From positions 48,134 through 112,133 of the forward strand of contig NZ_CASFQD010000015.1 in assembly GCF_949296715.1 (NCBI RefSeq): 64,000 nucleotides of DNA. Reading direction: 5' to 3'. The position numbers and the translations under genes were made by a program. Source of the stretch: an uncultured Alistipes sp. (GTDB lineage: Bacteria; Bacteroidota; Bacteroidia; Bacteroidales; Rikenellaceae). Under the pieces are notes generated by a model, which was not told where the DNA came from, did no database searches, and saw nothing but the letters and a program-made list of their open reading frames with translations. Below, piece by piece: positions 42,889-51,333 of the stretch (position 1 is its first letter; every line of letters starts with the position of its first letter).

Positions 42889-43784
42889 ATGAAAACGAGA
42901 TTTTTGGTTTTGGCGGCGTGTGCGCTGGCATGCGCAGCCTGCAACAACGGCAACGACGAGAACCCGGACAACGGTCCCGTAGCCGCCCGGTTTATATCCG
43001 ACATCACGTCTGCCACCCGCGCCAGCGGAACCACGTGGGACAACGGCGACTGCATCGGCATCACCGGTGCGGGCTACAAGAACATTCCCTATGTGACGGA
43101 AGGGGACGGCAATTTCGTCCCGAAGGGCATGGCCATCTTCTACAACAACACTAATGACAACATCTTCAGCGCCTACTATCCCTATAAGGATGACAGCGAA
43201 CTGACGAATGGTAAGATAACCGCCACGGCGGACGCCGCGGCGCAACAGGATCAGCCATCCATCGACTTCCTCTTTGCCTCGGGAGCCACGGGCAGCACCC
43301 ACAACCCGGAGGTGGAGTTCACCGACAAAACGAAGGAAGGCGCCCGGACAACTCCTTCCACCACTGCATGAGCCAAATCACCCTTACCTTCGAGGCGGGC
43401 AACGGCGTGGATTTCAGTCGGGTCAAGCCCGACAAATACACGCTGGGCGGAGTGAAATTCACCGGTACGTTCGACCCGGCTGACGGTACTGCCGCCGCAA
43501 GCGACGAGGCGCAGGCCGGATCGCTGGCCATGGAACTGACTGGCGGCAGCCTCACGTCGTCGGTCATTCTCTTCCCGCAGACGGTGGCATCGCTGCCGTT
43601 GGTTGTGAATTACAACAACGAGGAATATTATGCCACGCTCACCGTGCCCGAAGGCGCACTGAAGGCGGGCAACAACTATACCTATCCGGTCAGGATAAAC
43701 AACCGCGACCTCGAAGTCAGCGGAGCCACGATTGCAGCGTGGAACGACGTACCGGCCGACGGCGAATATAATGCCGACCTGTAA
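42889..43784 (+). pseudogene. Fimbrillin family protein, frameshifted
   Basis: The first frame (42889-43371) gives a lipoprotein signal (LVLAACALACAAC) and a fimbrillin N-terminal domain (FISDITSATRASGTTWDNGD), then stops at ARTTPSTTA. The second frame starts before 43368 and continues DNSFHHCMSQITLTFEAGNG to LEVSGATIAAWNDVPADGEY. Removal of one base near 43335-43345 accounts for the break. Restored, the protein would be about 298 aa, a normal fimbrillin length, with the C-terminal strand used in donor-strand exchange. It may be inactivated in this strain or be a sequencing error. Confidence 0.8.
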
Positions 43785-43814
43785 TCAGATACGAACCGAT
43801 AAACGATAAGGGAT

Positions 43815-45539
43815 ATGAATATCAGACATACATTCTATCGGCTTTCGGCGCTCCTTGCCCTGTTGCTCGGCCTTGCGGCCTGCACGAAGAGCGAGGAGGC
43901 AGACTACCGTCTGCCCGAAGGAGAATACCCGGTTGTCATTCGGACCACCGGGCTCTCCGCCGTGGCAACGCCCGCATCGCGCGCCACCGTCGACGGCGAC
44001 TGGCAGGGCGTGCAGACCGTGGCACTCAAGATGGGCGACGCGGTAAAGGAATACACCGTGGCGGCCTCCGATGCCGACGGCTACAAGAGCGCCACGCTCT
44101 CACGCGAGAACGACCCGTTCTGGTGGACGAGCCGCAAACCGATTAGCGTCTCGGCCTGGTGGCCCCTCGATGATGCTGACATCACACGGATGCCTGCCGT
44201 CGTGGTGGCCGAAGACCAGAGCACGCTGGACGCGTTCCAGAGAAGCGACTTCATCTCTGCCGAGGAGCAGACGGTTGAATTTGACAACCCGACTCTTGAA
44301 TTTACCCACCGCACGGCGCGCGTGACCGTCGAGCTGAAGCCCGGCGTCGGCCTCACCGACGTTTCGGGCGCCACGGTGAGCCTCGCGAACCTCTCCACCC
44401 TCTACGGCAACCCCGCCACCATCGACACCTACCCCGCGGACGACACCCACGAGGCCCTCGTCCTCCCGCAGTCCGTCACGGCAGGCGAGCCATTCATCGT
44501 GGTGGACTTGAACGGCGGCACCTTCAACTTCCGTCCGGAGAAAGAGATCAAGCTGGCGGCGGGCAACCGCTATACCTACATCATCCGTGTGAACACCACC
44601 GGACTGACGCTGGTGGGCTGCACCATCGGTGACTGGAGCTACGGCGGCAGCGAGGACGGCACAGCAGAGGAGGACACGGGCTACACCTACGACGCCGCCA
44701 CCCACACCTACACCGTCCATAATGCCGACGGTCTGCTGGCGTGGAACGAGGCGGCACGGAACGACCTCACGCTGAACTGCACCCTCACCGCCGACATCAC
44801 CCTGCCCGCGGTGGCCGACGAGAAGAGCAACTGGACACCGGTAGGCTATTATGATAGCGGTGTATCCGTCGGGTACACCGGCACCTTCGACGGCGGCGGC
44901 CATACCATCACGGGGCTGACCGTCGACCTCCCGGGTCAATATTATGTGGGCCTGTTCAGCGTGGTTGGCAAAGAAGGCACGGTGCAGCACCTGACGCTTG
45001 CAGGGGCGAAAATTAACGGCAACTGGTATGTCGGCGGCGTGGCGGGATACATTGACGGCGGCACCGTCGAAAACTGCCACTTTACCTCGGGCAATGTCAC
45101 GGGGACGGGCAACTGTGTCGGCGGCGTGGCGGGATACATTGAGGAACGCAGCACCGTCAAAAACTGCCACTTTACCTCGGGTACCGTCTCCGGAAACGAC
45201 GGTGTCGGCGGCGTGGTGGGATACAACTCCGGCACCCTGACCGACTGCACCGCGTCGGGCACCGTCTCCGGCAATCTATATGTCGGCGGCGTGGTGGGAG
45301 AGAACTACGCCGGCATCGTGACCGCCTGCTACTGGCGCAACAACCTCGGAACGGGTATCGGCTACGGCAGCGGCGACGTCACGCAGGTCGACGGCACGGC
45401 TGTTACCTGGGAGAATGCCCAGACAGGCATGAACGAAGCCATCGACGCGTGGAACAACAGCCATTCCGGCAACCCGTGCAACTGTCACTACGAGGGCGCC
45501 ACGGCGACGACCCCGCCGACGCTGGCAACGGCAAACTGA
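43815..45539 (+). CDS. Fimbrillin-like lipoprotein with GLUG repeats
   Basis: A 574-aa lipoprotein (ALLLGLAACTKSEE, Cys near 23). The first ~280 residues resemble fimbrillin (PASRATVDGDWQGVQTVALK and FEFTHRT-like LEFTHRTARVTVELK). The remainder contains GLUG-type repeats: FDGGGHTITGLTVDLPGQYY, YVGGVAGYIDGGTVENCHFT, CVGGVAGYIEERSTVKNCHF, GVGGVVGYNSGTLTDCTA and YVGGVVGENYAGIVTACYW. GLUG repeats form right-handed parallel beta structures on surface adhesins. The likely role is a tip adhesin of the pilus. It is last in the operon. Confidence 0.85.
   Translation: MNIRHTFYRLSALLALLLGLAACTKSEEADYRLPEGEYPVVIRTTGLSAVATPASRATVDGDWQGVQTVALKMGDAVKEYTVAASDADGYKSATLSRENDPFWWTSRKPISVSAWWPLDDADITRMPAVVVAEDQSTLDAFQRSDFISAEEQTVEFDNPTLEFTHRTARVTVELKPGVGLTDVSGATVSLANLSTLYGNPATIDTYPADDTHEALVLPQSVTAGEPFIVVDLNGGTFNFRPEKEIKLAAGNRYTYIIRVNTTGLTLVGCTIGDWSYGGSEDGTAEEDTGYTYDAATHTYTVHNADGLLAWNEAARNDLTLNCTLTADITLPAVADEKSNWTPVGYYDSGVSVGYTGTFDGGGHTITGLTVDLPGQYYVGLFSVVGKEGTVQHLTLAGAKINGNWYVGGVAGYIDGGTVENCHFTSGNVTGTGNCVGGVAGYIEERSTVKNCHFTSGTVSGNDGVGGVVGYNSGTLTDCTASGTVSGNLYVGGVVGENYAGIVTACYWRNNLGTGIGYGSGDVTQVDGTAVTWENAQTGMNEAIDAWNNSHSGNPCNCHYEGATATTPPTLATAN
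45029..45300 (+). repeat. Near-identical DNA repeats inside the GLUG region
   Basis: A 27-base segment starting tgtcggcggcgtggcgggat is identical at 45029-45055 and 45116-45142 (87-base period, 29 codons). aaaactgccactttacctcg also recurs. Two shorter copies of tcggcggcgtggtggga follow near 45204 and 45283. Confidence 0.85.
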
Positions 45540-45580
45540 TTCCGGATGACCGGGTCGTTCCGCCCGGCCAACCGTGCAAA

Positions 45581-45620
45581 CGCAACAGCCCGTCCACCTT
45601 TCGGTGGACGGGCTGTTGCG
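45581..45620. terminator. Terminator between fimbrial operon and antiporter
   Basis: cgcaacagcccgtccacc (45581-45598) pairs perfectly with ggtggacgggctgttgcg (45603-45620), an 18-bp stem with a 4-base loop between converging genes. Confidence 0.85.
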
Positions 45621-45673
45621 TTACGGACCGATGCGGGCTGCACCCGGCCGGACTGCGTTGCGGGCTCCGGCCT

Positions 45674-47167
45674 CTATCCAAGCTTCATCACGTCGTCGAT
45701 GCCCATGTCGCGGTAAGTCGACTCCAGCTCCTCGCTGCGGTCCGTAATCACGAGGAGCTTGTCGCCCAGCATAAGTTCCGTCTTGCCCTGCGGCACGAAG
45801 TATTCGCCGTTGCGGCAGACCATCATCACGAGTGTGTTCTCCGGCAGGGTGATATCCTTGAGCGTATGGCCCCCTTCGAGCATCGTCTCGTTGACCTCGA
45901 CCTCCGTCAGCGCGGACTTCATGTCCTCGTGCATGTTCACGTCGAAGGCCGACTCCTTCTCCTCGTAGGCCAGCCCCAGCAGGTTGGCCATGCCGCTGAC
46001 GGTCGTTCCCTGCACGACGAGCGAGATGATTGTCGAGAGGAAGACCACGTTGAAGAGCAGTTCGGCATGTTCGATATTGTCGATAAGCGGATAGATGGCG
46101 AAGAGAATCGGCACGGCACCGCGCAGTCCCACCCACGAGACGTAGAGCCGCGCCTTGGCCGTAAAGCGGCGGAAGGGCGCCAAGCAGGCGAAGACCGCCA
46201 CGGGACGGGCCACGAAAATCATGAACGCCCCGACGGCGCCGCCGAGAATCAGCACCTCGGGCTGGAGCAGTTCGTTGCTGTTGACGAAAAGGCCCAGCGT
46301 GAGGAACATGATAATCTGCATGAGCCACGTGAAACCGTCGAAAAAGACCGTCAGCGTGCGTTTCTGCACAATCTTGTGGTTGCCGACGACCAGGCCCGAG
46401 AGGTAGACGGCCAGGTAGCCGTTGCCGTGAATCAGGTCCGTGAAGGCGAACGAGAAGAAGATGAAGGCCAGCAGCAGCACCGAATAGAGCGAATGGTTCA
46501 CCAGCCCGATGCGGTTGATGGTCCACACCGCCAGACGGCCGATCAGGTAGCCCGACAGGGCGCCGACGACCATCTGTACGAGAAAATAGAGCAGGCTCGC
46601 GCCCAGCCCCACATGGCTCGAGCCGCTCGACAATACGCCGATGAGCAGCACGGTGAGCATGTAGGCCATCGGGTCGTTCGAACCGCTCTCGAGCTCGAGC
46701 AGGGGGCGGAGGTGCTGCTTGAGGCCCGTTTTCTTGCTTCGCAGAATCGAGAAGACCGAGGCCGAATCGGTCGACGACATGGTCGAGGCGAGCAGTAGCG
46801 CCAGCGCAAAGGGCATCTCCACGCCGATCCACGGTGCGACGAGCCACACGAAGGCGGCCAGGATGAAGGCCGTCATCATCACTCCGGCCGTAGCCAGCAC
46901 GATGCCCGGGCCGATTACGGGCCGTATCTCCCCGAAATTCGTATCCATGCCTCCCGTAAAGAGGATGACGCACAGCGCGACCATGCCCAGAAACTGCGTC
47001 ATGTCGGCCGAGCGGTACGAGATGAAGTCCCAGCCGAAGAGCATGCCGACGCCGAGGAACAGCAGCAGGGCCGGGGCGCCGAAACGGTGGGCCACCTTGC
47101 CGGCCAGCACCGCCACAAAGAGGAGCAGCGCGCCTACCAGCACGAAATTTTCACTTGTGATAACCAT
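45674..47167 (-). CDS. Potassium/proton antiporter (NhaP2/CvrA type)
   Basis: A 497-aa inner-membrane CPA1-family antiporter. About 12 helices cover residues 5-390, with FTGGMDTNFGEIRPVIGPGI and the ion-site region LLASTMSSTDSASVFSIL followed by LELESGSNDPMAYML, whose ND pair carries the transport Asp. The C-terminal ~110 residues form a cytosolic TrkA-C-like domain (GGHTLKDITLPENTLVMMVC, KTELMLGDKLLVITDRSEEL). It extrudes K+ (or Na+) in exchange for H+. The mRNA leader is about 270 bases long. Confidence 0.9.
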   Translation of the reverse strand: MVITSENFVLVGALLLFVAVLAGKVAHRFGAPALLLFLGVGMLFGWDFISYRSADMTQFLGMVALCVILFTGGMDTNFGEIRPVIGPGIVLATAGVMMTAFILAAFVWLVAPWIGVEMPFALALLLASTMSSTDSASVFSILRSKKTGLKQHLRPLLELESGSNDPMAYMLTVLLIGVLSSGSSHVGLGASLLYFLVQMVVGALSGYLIGRLAVWTINRIGLVNHSLYSVLLLAFIFFSFAFTDLIHGNGYLAVYLSGLVVGNHKIVQKRTLTVFFDGFTWLMQIIMFLTLGLFVNSNELLQPEVLILGGAVGAFMIFVARPVAVFACLAPFRRFTAKARLYVSWVGLRGAVPILFAIYPLIDNIEHAELLFNVVFLSTIISLVVQGTTVSGMANLLGLAYEEKESAFDVNMHEDMKSALTEVEVNETMLEGGHTLKDITLPENTLVMMVCRNGEYFVPQGKTELMLGDKLLVITDRSEELESTYRDMGIDDVMKLG

Positions 47168-47436
47168 TCTGTCTTCAATTCTTCCGGTTCCGGGCCTTTC
47201 GTCTCCCGGGCACCTGTTCAGGGGGCTCCGTCAGCCCCTCCTCCACGTACCGCCTTCCTGCGCCACGGTCCTCCGCACGGTCCGTCCCTTTGCGGGAATC
47301 GGACCCCGGAAGGCCCCGCACGGACCGCAAATTCCCGCAGCAGCCGGATGCCGGGGTCGGCAGCGGCCGGTTCGGGGAGCGATACGATACGGGATGACGC
47401 CGCGGCGTCACCGCAGCGCGGCGGATACAACGAATG

Positions 47437-47444
47437 CAAAGTTA
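47437..47444 (-). promoter_or_regulatory. -7 box for the K+/H+ antiporter
   Basis: TAACTTTG on the minus strand, 270 bases before the start codon. Confidence 0.6.
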
Positions 47445-47611
47445 AAAAAATTTCCCGCAAAAATCGCGCAGGAAACGGATTAAATCTGTTCCGGATTGCG
47501 GAACCGCCCTCCTCGCGGAGAGCCGGGAACGTGCCGGGCAAACGGACCGGGCAGGAGGGAGAAACGGCGGTGCGGAGCGGCCGACGGATCGACGGGGAGA
47601 GAGGAAGGGCC

Positions 47612-48012
47612 CGGGCGGAGTTTCCGGAGCGGCCAGCGGAGCTTCTGGAGCAACCGGGCGGAGCTTCGGGAGCGGCCGGGCGAAACTTCCGGAGCGGCCG
47701 GGCAGAGCTTCGGGAGCGGCCGGGCGGAGCTTCCGAAGCGACTGGGCGAAACGTTCGGAGAGACCGGGTGGAGTTTCCGGAGCGGCCGGGCGAAACATCA
47801 GAAGCGACCGGGCGAAACGTTCGGAGAGACCGGATGGAGCTTCCGAAGCGACCGGGCGAAACCTCCGGAGCGACCGGGCGGAGCTTCCGGAGCGGCCGGG
47901 CGGAGTTTCCGGAGCAACCGGGCAGAGCTTCCGGAGCGACCGGGCGAAACCTCCGGAGCGACCGGGCGGAGTTTCCGGAGCAACCGGGCAAAACCTCCGG
48001 AGCAGCCGGGCG
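47612..48012. repeat. 22-bp minisatellite, about 18 units
   Basis: Units start at 47612, 47634, 47655 and then every 22 bases to 48007. The unit begins cgggcg, continues with gagcttccgg or gaaacctccg, and ends with agcggc, agcgac or agcaac. One unit (47634) is 21 bases; the other spacings are exactly 22. Two main sequence classes, one with gaaac and one with gagtt/gagct, are interspersed. Confidence 0.95.
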
Positions 48013-48114
48013 TATCGGCATAGCGGCAGGTGCCGGATAAGGAATCGGCACGGAACCGGGCGGCAGGCGCCGCAACGGGCCTCTGCCGCGCAGGCTACTG
48101 CGGGATAATGCAGG

Positions 48115-48924
48115 CTACTGTGGGATAAAGATGTAGGTGATGGTCCCCTGCTGCCGGGCGGGAGCCGACTGGTCGATGTTGAACAACGAATTGCGGGCGG
48201 CCCGCAGCGCCGTCTCGCGCATGCAGTCGTCGCCCCCCTCAACGATTTTCGCCCCGACGACCTTGCCCGCACGGTCCACCGTGATTGAGACCGTCACCTC
48301 GCCGCCCCCTTCGCACAGGTAGACCGGCATGTCGAGCCGCCGCGACGTCCGCACGGGATTGACCAGCGAGAACGATACCGTGACGCGCCCCTTGGCCTTG
48401 CTGTCGCGGGCCTCGCTGCCCTGCTCGCGGCCGCGGCGCTCCCAGATGGCCCGCTCCTCGGCCAGCCCCAGCTCGTAGGCTTCGCGATTGGCCTGCATGC
48501 GCTCGGCCACCTCGGCCGCCGCATCGTTGATCTCCGCGACGTTCGTCCCGCGGTCGTCGCGCAGCTGCTCGTCGAGCAGCGCGTTCTCGTTCGACACGCG
48601 GTTGCGGATGCTCCGCCAGTCGACGGTCTGCTGCTGCTCCTGGCGCCGGCGCACCTCCTCCTCGAGGCGGTCGCGCTCCTGCTCGAGCTCGGTCAGGGTC
48701 TCCACGTCGATATACATGCCCTGCGTCGAGGCGCGGCGTCCGATGACAATCTTCGACGACACGAAGACAATCATCAGCAGAAGATAGGCTATCAACGTCA
48801 CGCACAGTCCGATCCGATGTTCGTATGCCCATGTGCCGGCATCCTGCCGCCGGTTGTCGAACGGCAGGTTGAGGCGCGGACGCCGCACGGGTTTCCGCTT
48901 CTCGTCGGTCGGGGTCTGTGTCAT
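48115..48924 (-). CDS. TonB-like protein with coiled-coil linker
   Basis: A 269-aa single-pass membrane protein. A basic cytosolic N-terminus (KRKPVRRPRLNLPF) is followed by a helix (IGLCVTLIAYLLLMIVFVSS, about residues 37-56). A long charged coiled coil comes next (LTELEQERDRLEEEVRRRQE and AEVAERMQANREAYELGLAE). The C-terminal TonB/TolA-like domain (GGEVTVSITVDRAGKVVGAK to GTITYIFIPQ) closes it. It has no ExbB/ExbD next to it, so it may use the set at 17.8-18.9 kb or serve a TolA-like envelope role. The coiled coil in place of a Pro-rich linker favours the latter. It diverges from lpxC. Confidence 0.8.
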   Translation of the reverse strand: MTQTPTDEKRKPVRRPRLNLPFDNRRQDAGTWAYEHRIGLCVTLIAYLLLMIVFVSSKIVIGRRASTQGMYIDVETLTELEQERDRLEEEVRRRQEQQQTVDWRSIRNRVSNENALLDEQLRDDRGTNVAEINDAAAEVAERMQANREAYELGLAEERAIWERRGREQGSEARDSKAKGRVTVSFSLVNPVRTSRRLDMPVYLCEGGGEVTVSITVDRAGKVVGAKIVEGGDDCMRETALRAARNSLFNIDQSAPARQQGTITYIFIPQ

Positions 48925-48946
48925 TGCGGTACGTCGGAATTTTGGG

Positions 48947-48954
48947 CAAAAGTA
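48947..48954 (-). promoter_or_regulatory. -7 box for the TonB-like gene
   Basis: TACTTTTG on the minus strand, 22 bases before the start codon, back to back with the lpxC promoter. Confidence 0.55.
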
Positions 48955-48976
48955 GCGTTTTTTACCGAATTTTTGC

Positions 48977-48984
48977 TAACTTTG
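48977..48984 (+). promoter_or_regulatory. -7 box for lpxC-fabZ
   Basis: TAACTTTG, 27 bases before the lpxC start codon, with the typical GCTAACTTTGCG context. Confidence 0.7.
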
Positions 48985-49011
48985 CGCGCAAATAAAATAA
49001 ACACCCTGCTT

Positions 49012-50403
49012 ATGTCAACCAAACAACAAACGCTCAAGGCTCCCATCTCGTTCTCGGGAAAAGGCCTCCATACGGGAGTTAAGGTCACGATGACCGTCAA
49101 TCCCGCCGAAGCAGGCTTCGGAATCGCATTCCGCCGCACCGACATCGAGGGGCAACCCATAATCCCCGCCAGCTGCGACAACGTGGTCGACACGTCGCGC
49201 GGCACGACCATCGAGGCCGGCGGACACCGCGTCTGCACCATCGAACACATCATGTCGGCGCTCTGGACCTCGGGCGTCGACAACGCCCTGATCGACATCG
49301 ACGCGCAAGAGACCCCCATCATGGACGGGTCGGCCCGCGAATACGCCGCCGCCATCGCCGAGGTCGGCACCGTCGAGCAGGAGGCCGAGCGCAACTACTA
49401 CCACGTCACCGAAAAGATGGTCTACACGATTCCCGAGAAGGGCGTGGCAATCATCCTCTACCCCGACGACGAGTTCTCCGTCTCGGTACACGTCGACTAC
49501 AACTCGAAGGTCATCGGCAACCAGTACGCCACGTTCAACCCCGGCGACAACTACACCGACAAAATCGCACCGTGCCGCACGTTCGTCTTCCTGCACGAGC
49601 TCGAGCCGCTCATCAAGATGAACCTCATCAAGGGCGGTGACCTGGACAACGCCATCGTCGTCGTGGAAAACCCCATTCCGGAGGAGCAGCTCAACCACCT
49701 CAAGCAGATTTTCAACAAGCCCGACATCGAGATCAAGGCCGGCTACCTGAGCAACCTCGAGCTGCGCTGCAACAACGAGCTGGCGCGCCACAAGCTGCTC
49801 GACCTGCTGGGCGACTTCGCCCTGCTGGGCGTGCGCATCAAGGGCCGCGTGTGGGCCACGCGTCCGGGCCACTTCGCCAACACGGAGTTCATGAAGCAGC
49901 TCAAGCACGCCATCCGCAAGGCCGGTGAGAAGCCCCGCTTCACCTACGACTGCCGCAAACCGGCGCTCTACGACATCAACGCCATCCGCCGCATGCTGCC
50001 GCACCGCCCGCCGTTCCTGCTCGTCGACCGCATCTTCCACTGCGACGAGAACTCCGTGGCCGGTATCAAGAACGTCACGATGAACGAGCCCTTCTTCGTG
50101 GGACACTTCCCCGAGGAGCCCGTCATGCCGGGCGTGCTGATCGTCGAGGCCATGGCCCAGTGCAGCGGCATCATGGTGCTGCGCAGCGTGCCCGACCCGG
50201 AGAACTACTCGACCTATTTCATGAAGATCGACGGCGTGAAGTTCAAGCGCAAGGTCGTGCCGGGCGATACGCTGCAATTCGAAATCCATCTGCTGGAGCC
50301 CATCCGCCGCGGCGTGGCACTCGTCGAGGCCAAGGCATTCGTCGGCGAGACGCTCGCCTGCGAGGCCGAGCTGATGGCCCAGATCGTCAAAAACAAAAAA
50401 TAG
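49012..50403 (+). CDS. lpxC-fabZ: Bifunctional UDP-3-O-acyl-GlcNAc deacetylase / 3-hydroxyacyl-ACP dehydratase
   Basis: A 463-aa fusion typical of Bacteroidetes. LpxC occupies about residues 1-310: the zinc site is visible as CTIEHIMSAL and ARHKLLDLLGDFALLG (two His and the Asp). The FabZ hot-dog domain follows (about 320-460) with HRPPFLLVDRIF and the catalytic GHFPEEPVMPGVLIVEAMAQ. The enzyme links the committed step of lipid A synthesis with fatty-acid elongation. MSTKQQTLK was chosen as the start because it directly follows the promoter. lpxA begins 6 bases after the stop. Confidence 0.96.
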   Translation: MSTKQQTLKAPISFSGKGLHTGVKVTMTVNPAEAGFGIAFRRTDIEGQPIIPASCDNVVDTSRGTTIEAGGHRVCTIEHIMSALWTSGVDNALIDIDAQETPIMDGSAREYAAAIAEVGTVEQEAERNYYHVTEKMVYTIPEKGVAIILYPDDEFSVSVHVDYNSKVIGNQYATFNPGDNYTDKIAPCRTFVFLHELEPLIKMNLIKGGDLDNAIVVVENPIPEEQLNHLKQIFNKPDIEIKAGYLSNLELRCNNELARHKLLDLLGDFALLGVRIKGRVWATRPGHFANTEFMKQLKHAIRKAGEKPRFTYDCRKPALYDINAIRRMLPHRPPFLLVDRIFHCDENSVAGIKNVTMNEPFFVGHFPEEPVMPGVLIVEAMAQCSGIMVLRSVPDPENYSTYFMKIDGVKFKRKVVPGDTLQFEIHLLEPIRRGVALVEAKAFVGETLACEAELMAQIVKNKK

Positions 50404-50409
50404 AGACGC

Positions 50410-51204
50410 ATGATAAGCAATCTGGCCTATGTCCATCCCGATGCCAAACTCGGGAACAACGTAACGGTAGAGCCCTTCGCCTACATCGCCGGCGACGTCG
50501 TGCTGGGTGACGACTGCTGGGTCGGTCCCGGCGCCGTGATCCACGACGGAGCCCGCATCGGCAAGGGATGCCGCATCCACACCGCCGCATCGGTGTCGGG
50601 CCTGCCCCAGGACCTGAAGTTCGAGGGCGAGACGACGACCTGCGAGATCGGCGACTACAACGACATCCGCGAGTGCGTCACCATCAGCCGCGGCACCAAG
50701 TCGACGGGCACGACGCGCATCGGCTCGCACAACCTGCTGATGGCCTACGTGCACGTGGGACACGACTGCGTGATCGGCAGCCACTGCGTCATCGCCAACC
50801 GCGTCTCGCTTGCGGGCGAGGTGCATGTCGGCGACTGGGTGGTCATCGGCGGACACGCCGCCGTACACCAGTGGACGCACATCGGCGAGCATTCGATGGT
50901 TCAGGGCGGCGCGCTGCTCACGCAGGACCTCCCGCCCTACGTCATCGTGCGCAACGACACGATGCGCTTCGCCGGCATCAACCGCGTGGGGCTTTCGCGC
51001 CGCGGCTTCACGCACGAGCGCATCGCCGAAATCCACGAGGCGTGCCGCATCCTCTTCCAGAGCGGCATGAACTACCTGAACGGCTGCAACGAGGTCGAAC
51101 AAACGGTGCCGCAGAGCCCCGAGCGCGACAAGCTGCTGCAATTCATCCGCGAGTCGAAGCGCGGCATCATCAAGCCCTACGAATCGCATACGAAAGAGGA
51201 ATAA
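50410..51204 (+). CDS. lpxA: UDP-N-acetylglucosamine acyltransferase
   Basis: A 264-aa left-handed beta-helix acyltransferase that starts lipid A synthesis. Hexapeptide repeats run through residues 1-185 (VHPDAKLGNNVTVEPFAYIA, IGSHNLLMAYVHVGHDCVIG). The catalytic His lies in the LLMAYVHVGHDC segment. A helical C-terminal domain ends RESKRGIIKPYESH. It is co-transcribed with lpxC-fabZ. Confidence 0.95.
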   Translation: MISNLAYVHPDAKLGNNVTVEPFAYIAGDVVLGDDCWVGPGAVIHDGARIGKGCRIHTAASVSGLPQDLKFEGETTTCEIGDYNDIRECVTISRGTKSTGTTRIGSHNLLMAYVHVGHDCVIGSHCVIANRVSLAGEVHVGDWVVIGGHAAVHQWTHIGEHSMVQGGALLTQDLPPYVIVRNDTMRFAGINRVGLSRRGFTHERIAEIHEACRILFQSGMNYLNGCNEVEQTVPQSPERDKLLQFIRESKRGIIKPYESHTKEE

Positions 51205-51220
51205 ATTTTCCGTCCGGATA

Positions 51221-51250
51221 TTGGCATATCGGATTTTTTTTCTATCTTTG
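51221..51250 (+). promoter_or_regulatory. Promoter of the rimP-nusA-infB operon
   Basis: TTG at 51221-51223, 19 bases, then TATCTTTG at 51243-51250: a full match to the phylum consensus. The start codon is 84 bases downstream. Confidence 0.8.
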
Positions 51251-51277
51251 CATTGTCGAAAGACGGACGCATCGAGG

Positions 51278-51300
51278 TAAGGGGACGCAAAGTCCCCTTA
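51278..51300 (+). promoter_or_regulatory. Hairpin in the rimP leader
   Basis: taaggggac (51278-51286) pairs with gtcccctta (51292-51300) around a GCAAA loop, followed by TTTCGT. It lies about 25 bases into the predicted mRNA and could be an attenuator that responds to NusA or ribosome status. Confidence 0.5.
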
Positions 51301-51333
51301 TTTCGTACAGATACACGACTGAAAACCAAGCCA

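Larger units (their letters stand above)
47168..48114. other. Gene-free stretch between antiporter and TonB-like gene
   Basis: It contains the antiporter promoter and leader (to about 47444), a GC-rich segment without recognisable features, and the 22-bp tandem repeat (47612-48012). Several frames stay open because of GC bias and repeat periodicity, but none looks like a protein: all translate to monotonous Arg/Pro/Ser/Gly runs. Confidence 0.7.

Noticed and set aside
47612..48012. The 22-bp array as a CRISPR.
   Set aside because: Units are contiguous with no unique spacers, and no cas gene is in the window.
47218..48075. Minus-strand frame of 285 codons with a regular 22-residue repeat.
   Set aside because: The repeat is the direct result of a 22-bp DNA unit read three times; other frames are open too, and there is no start signal or family match.
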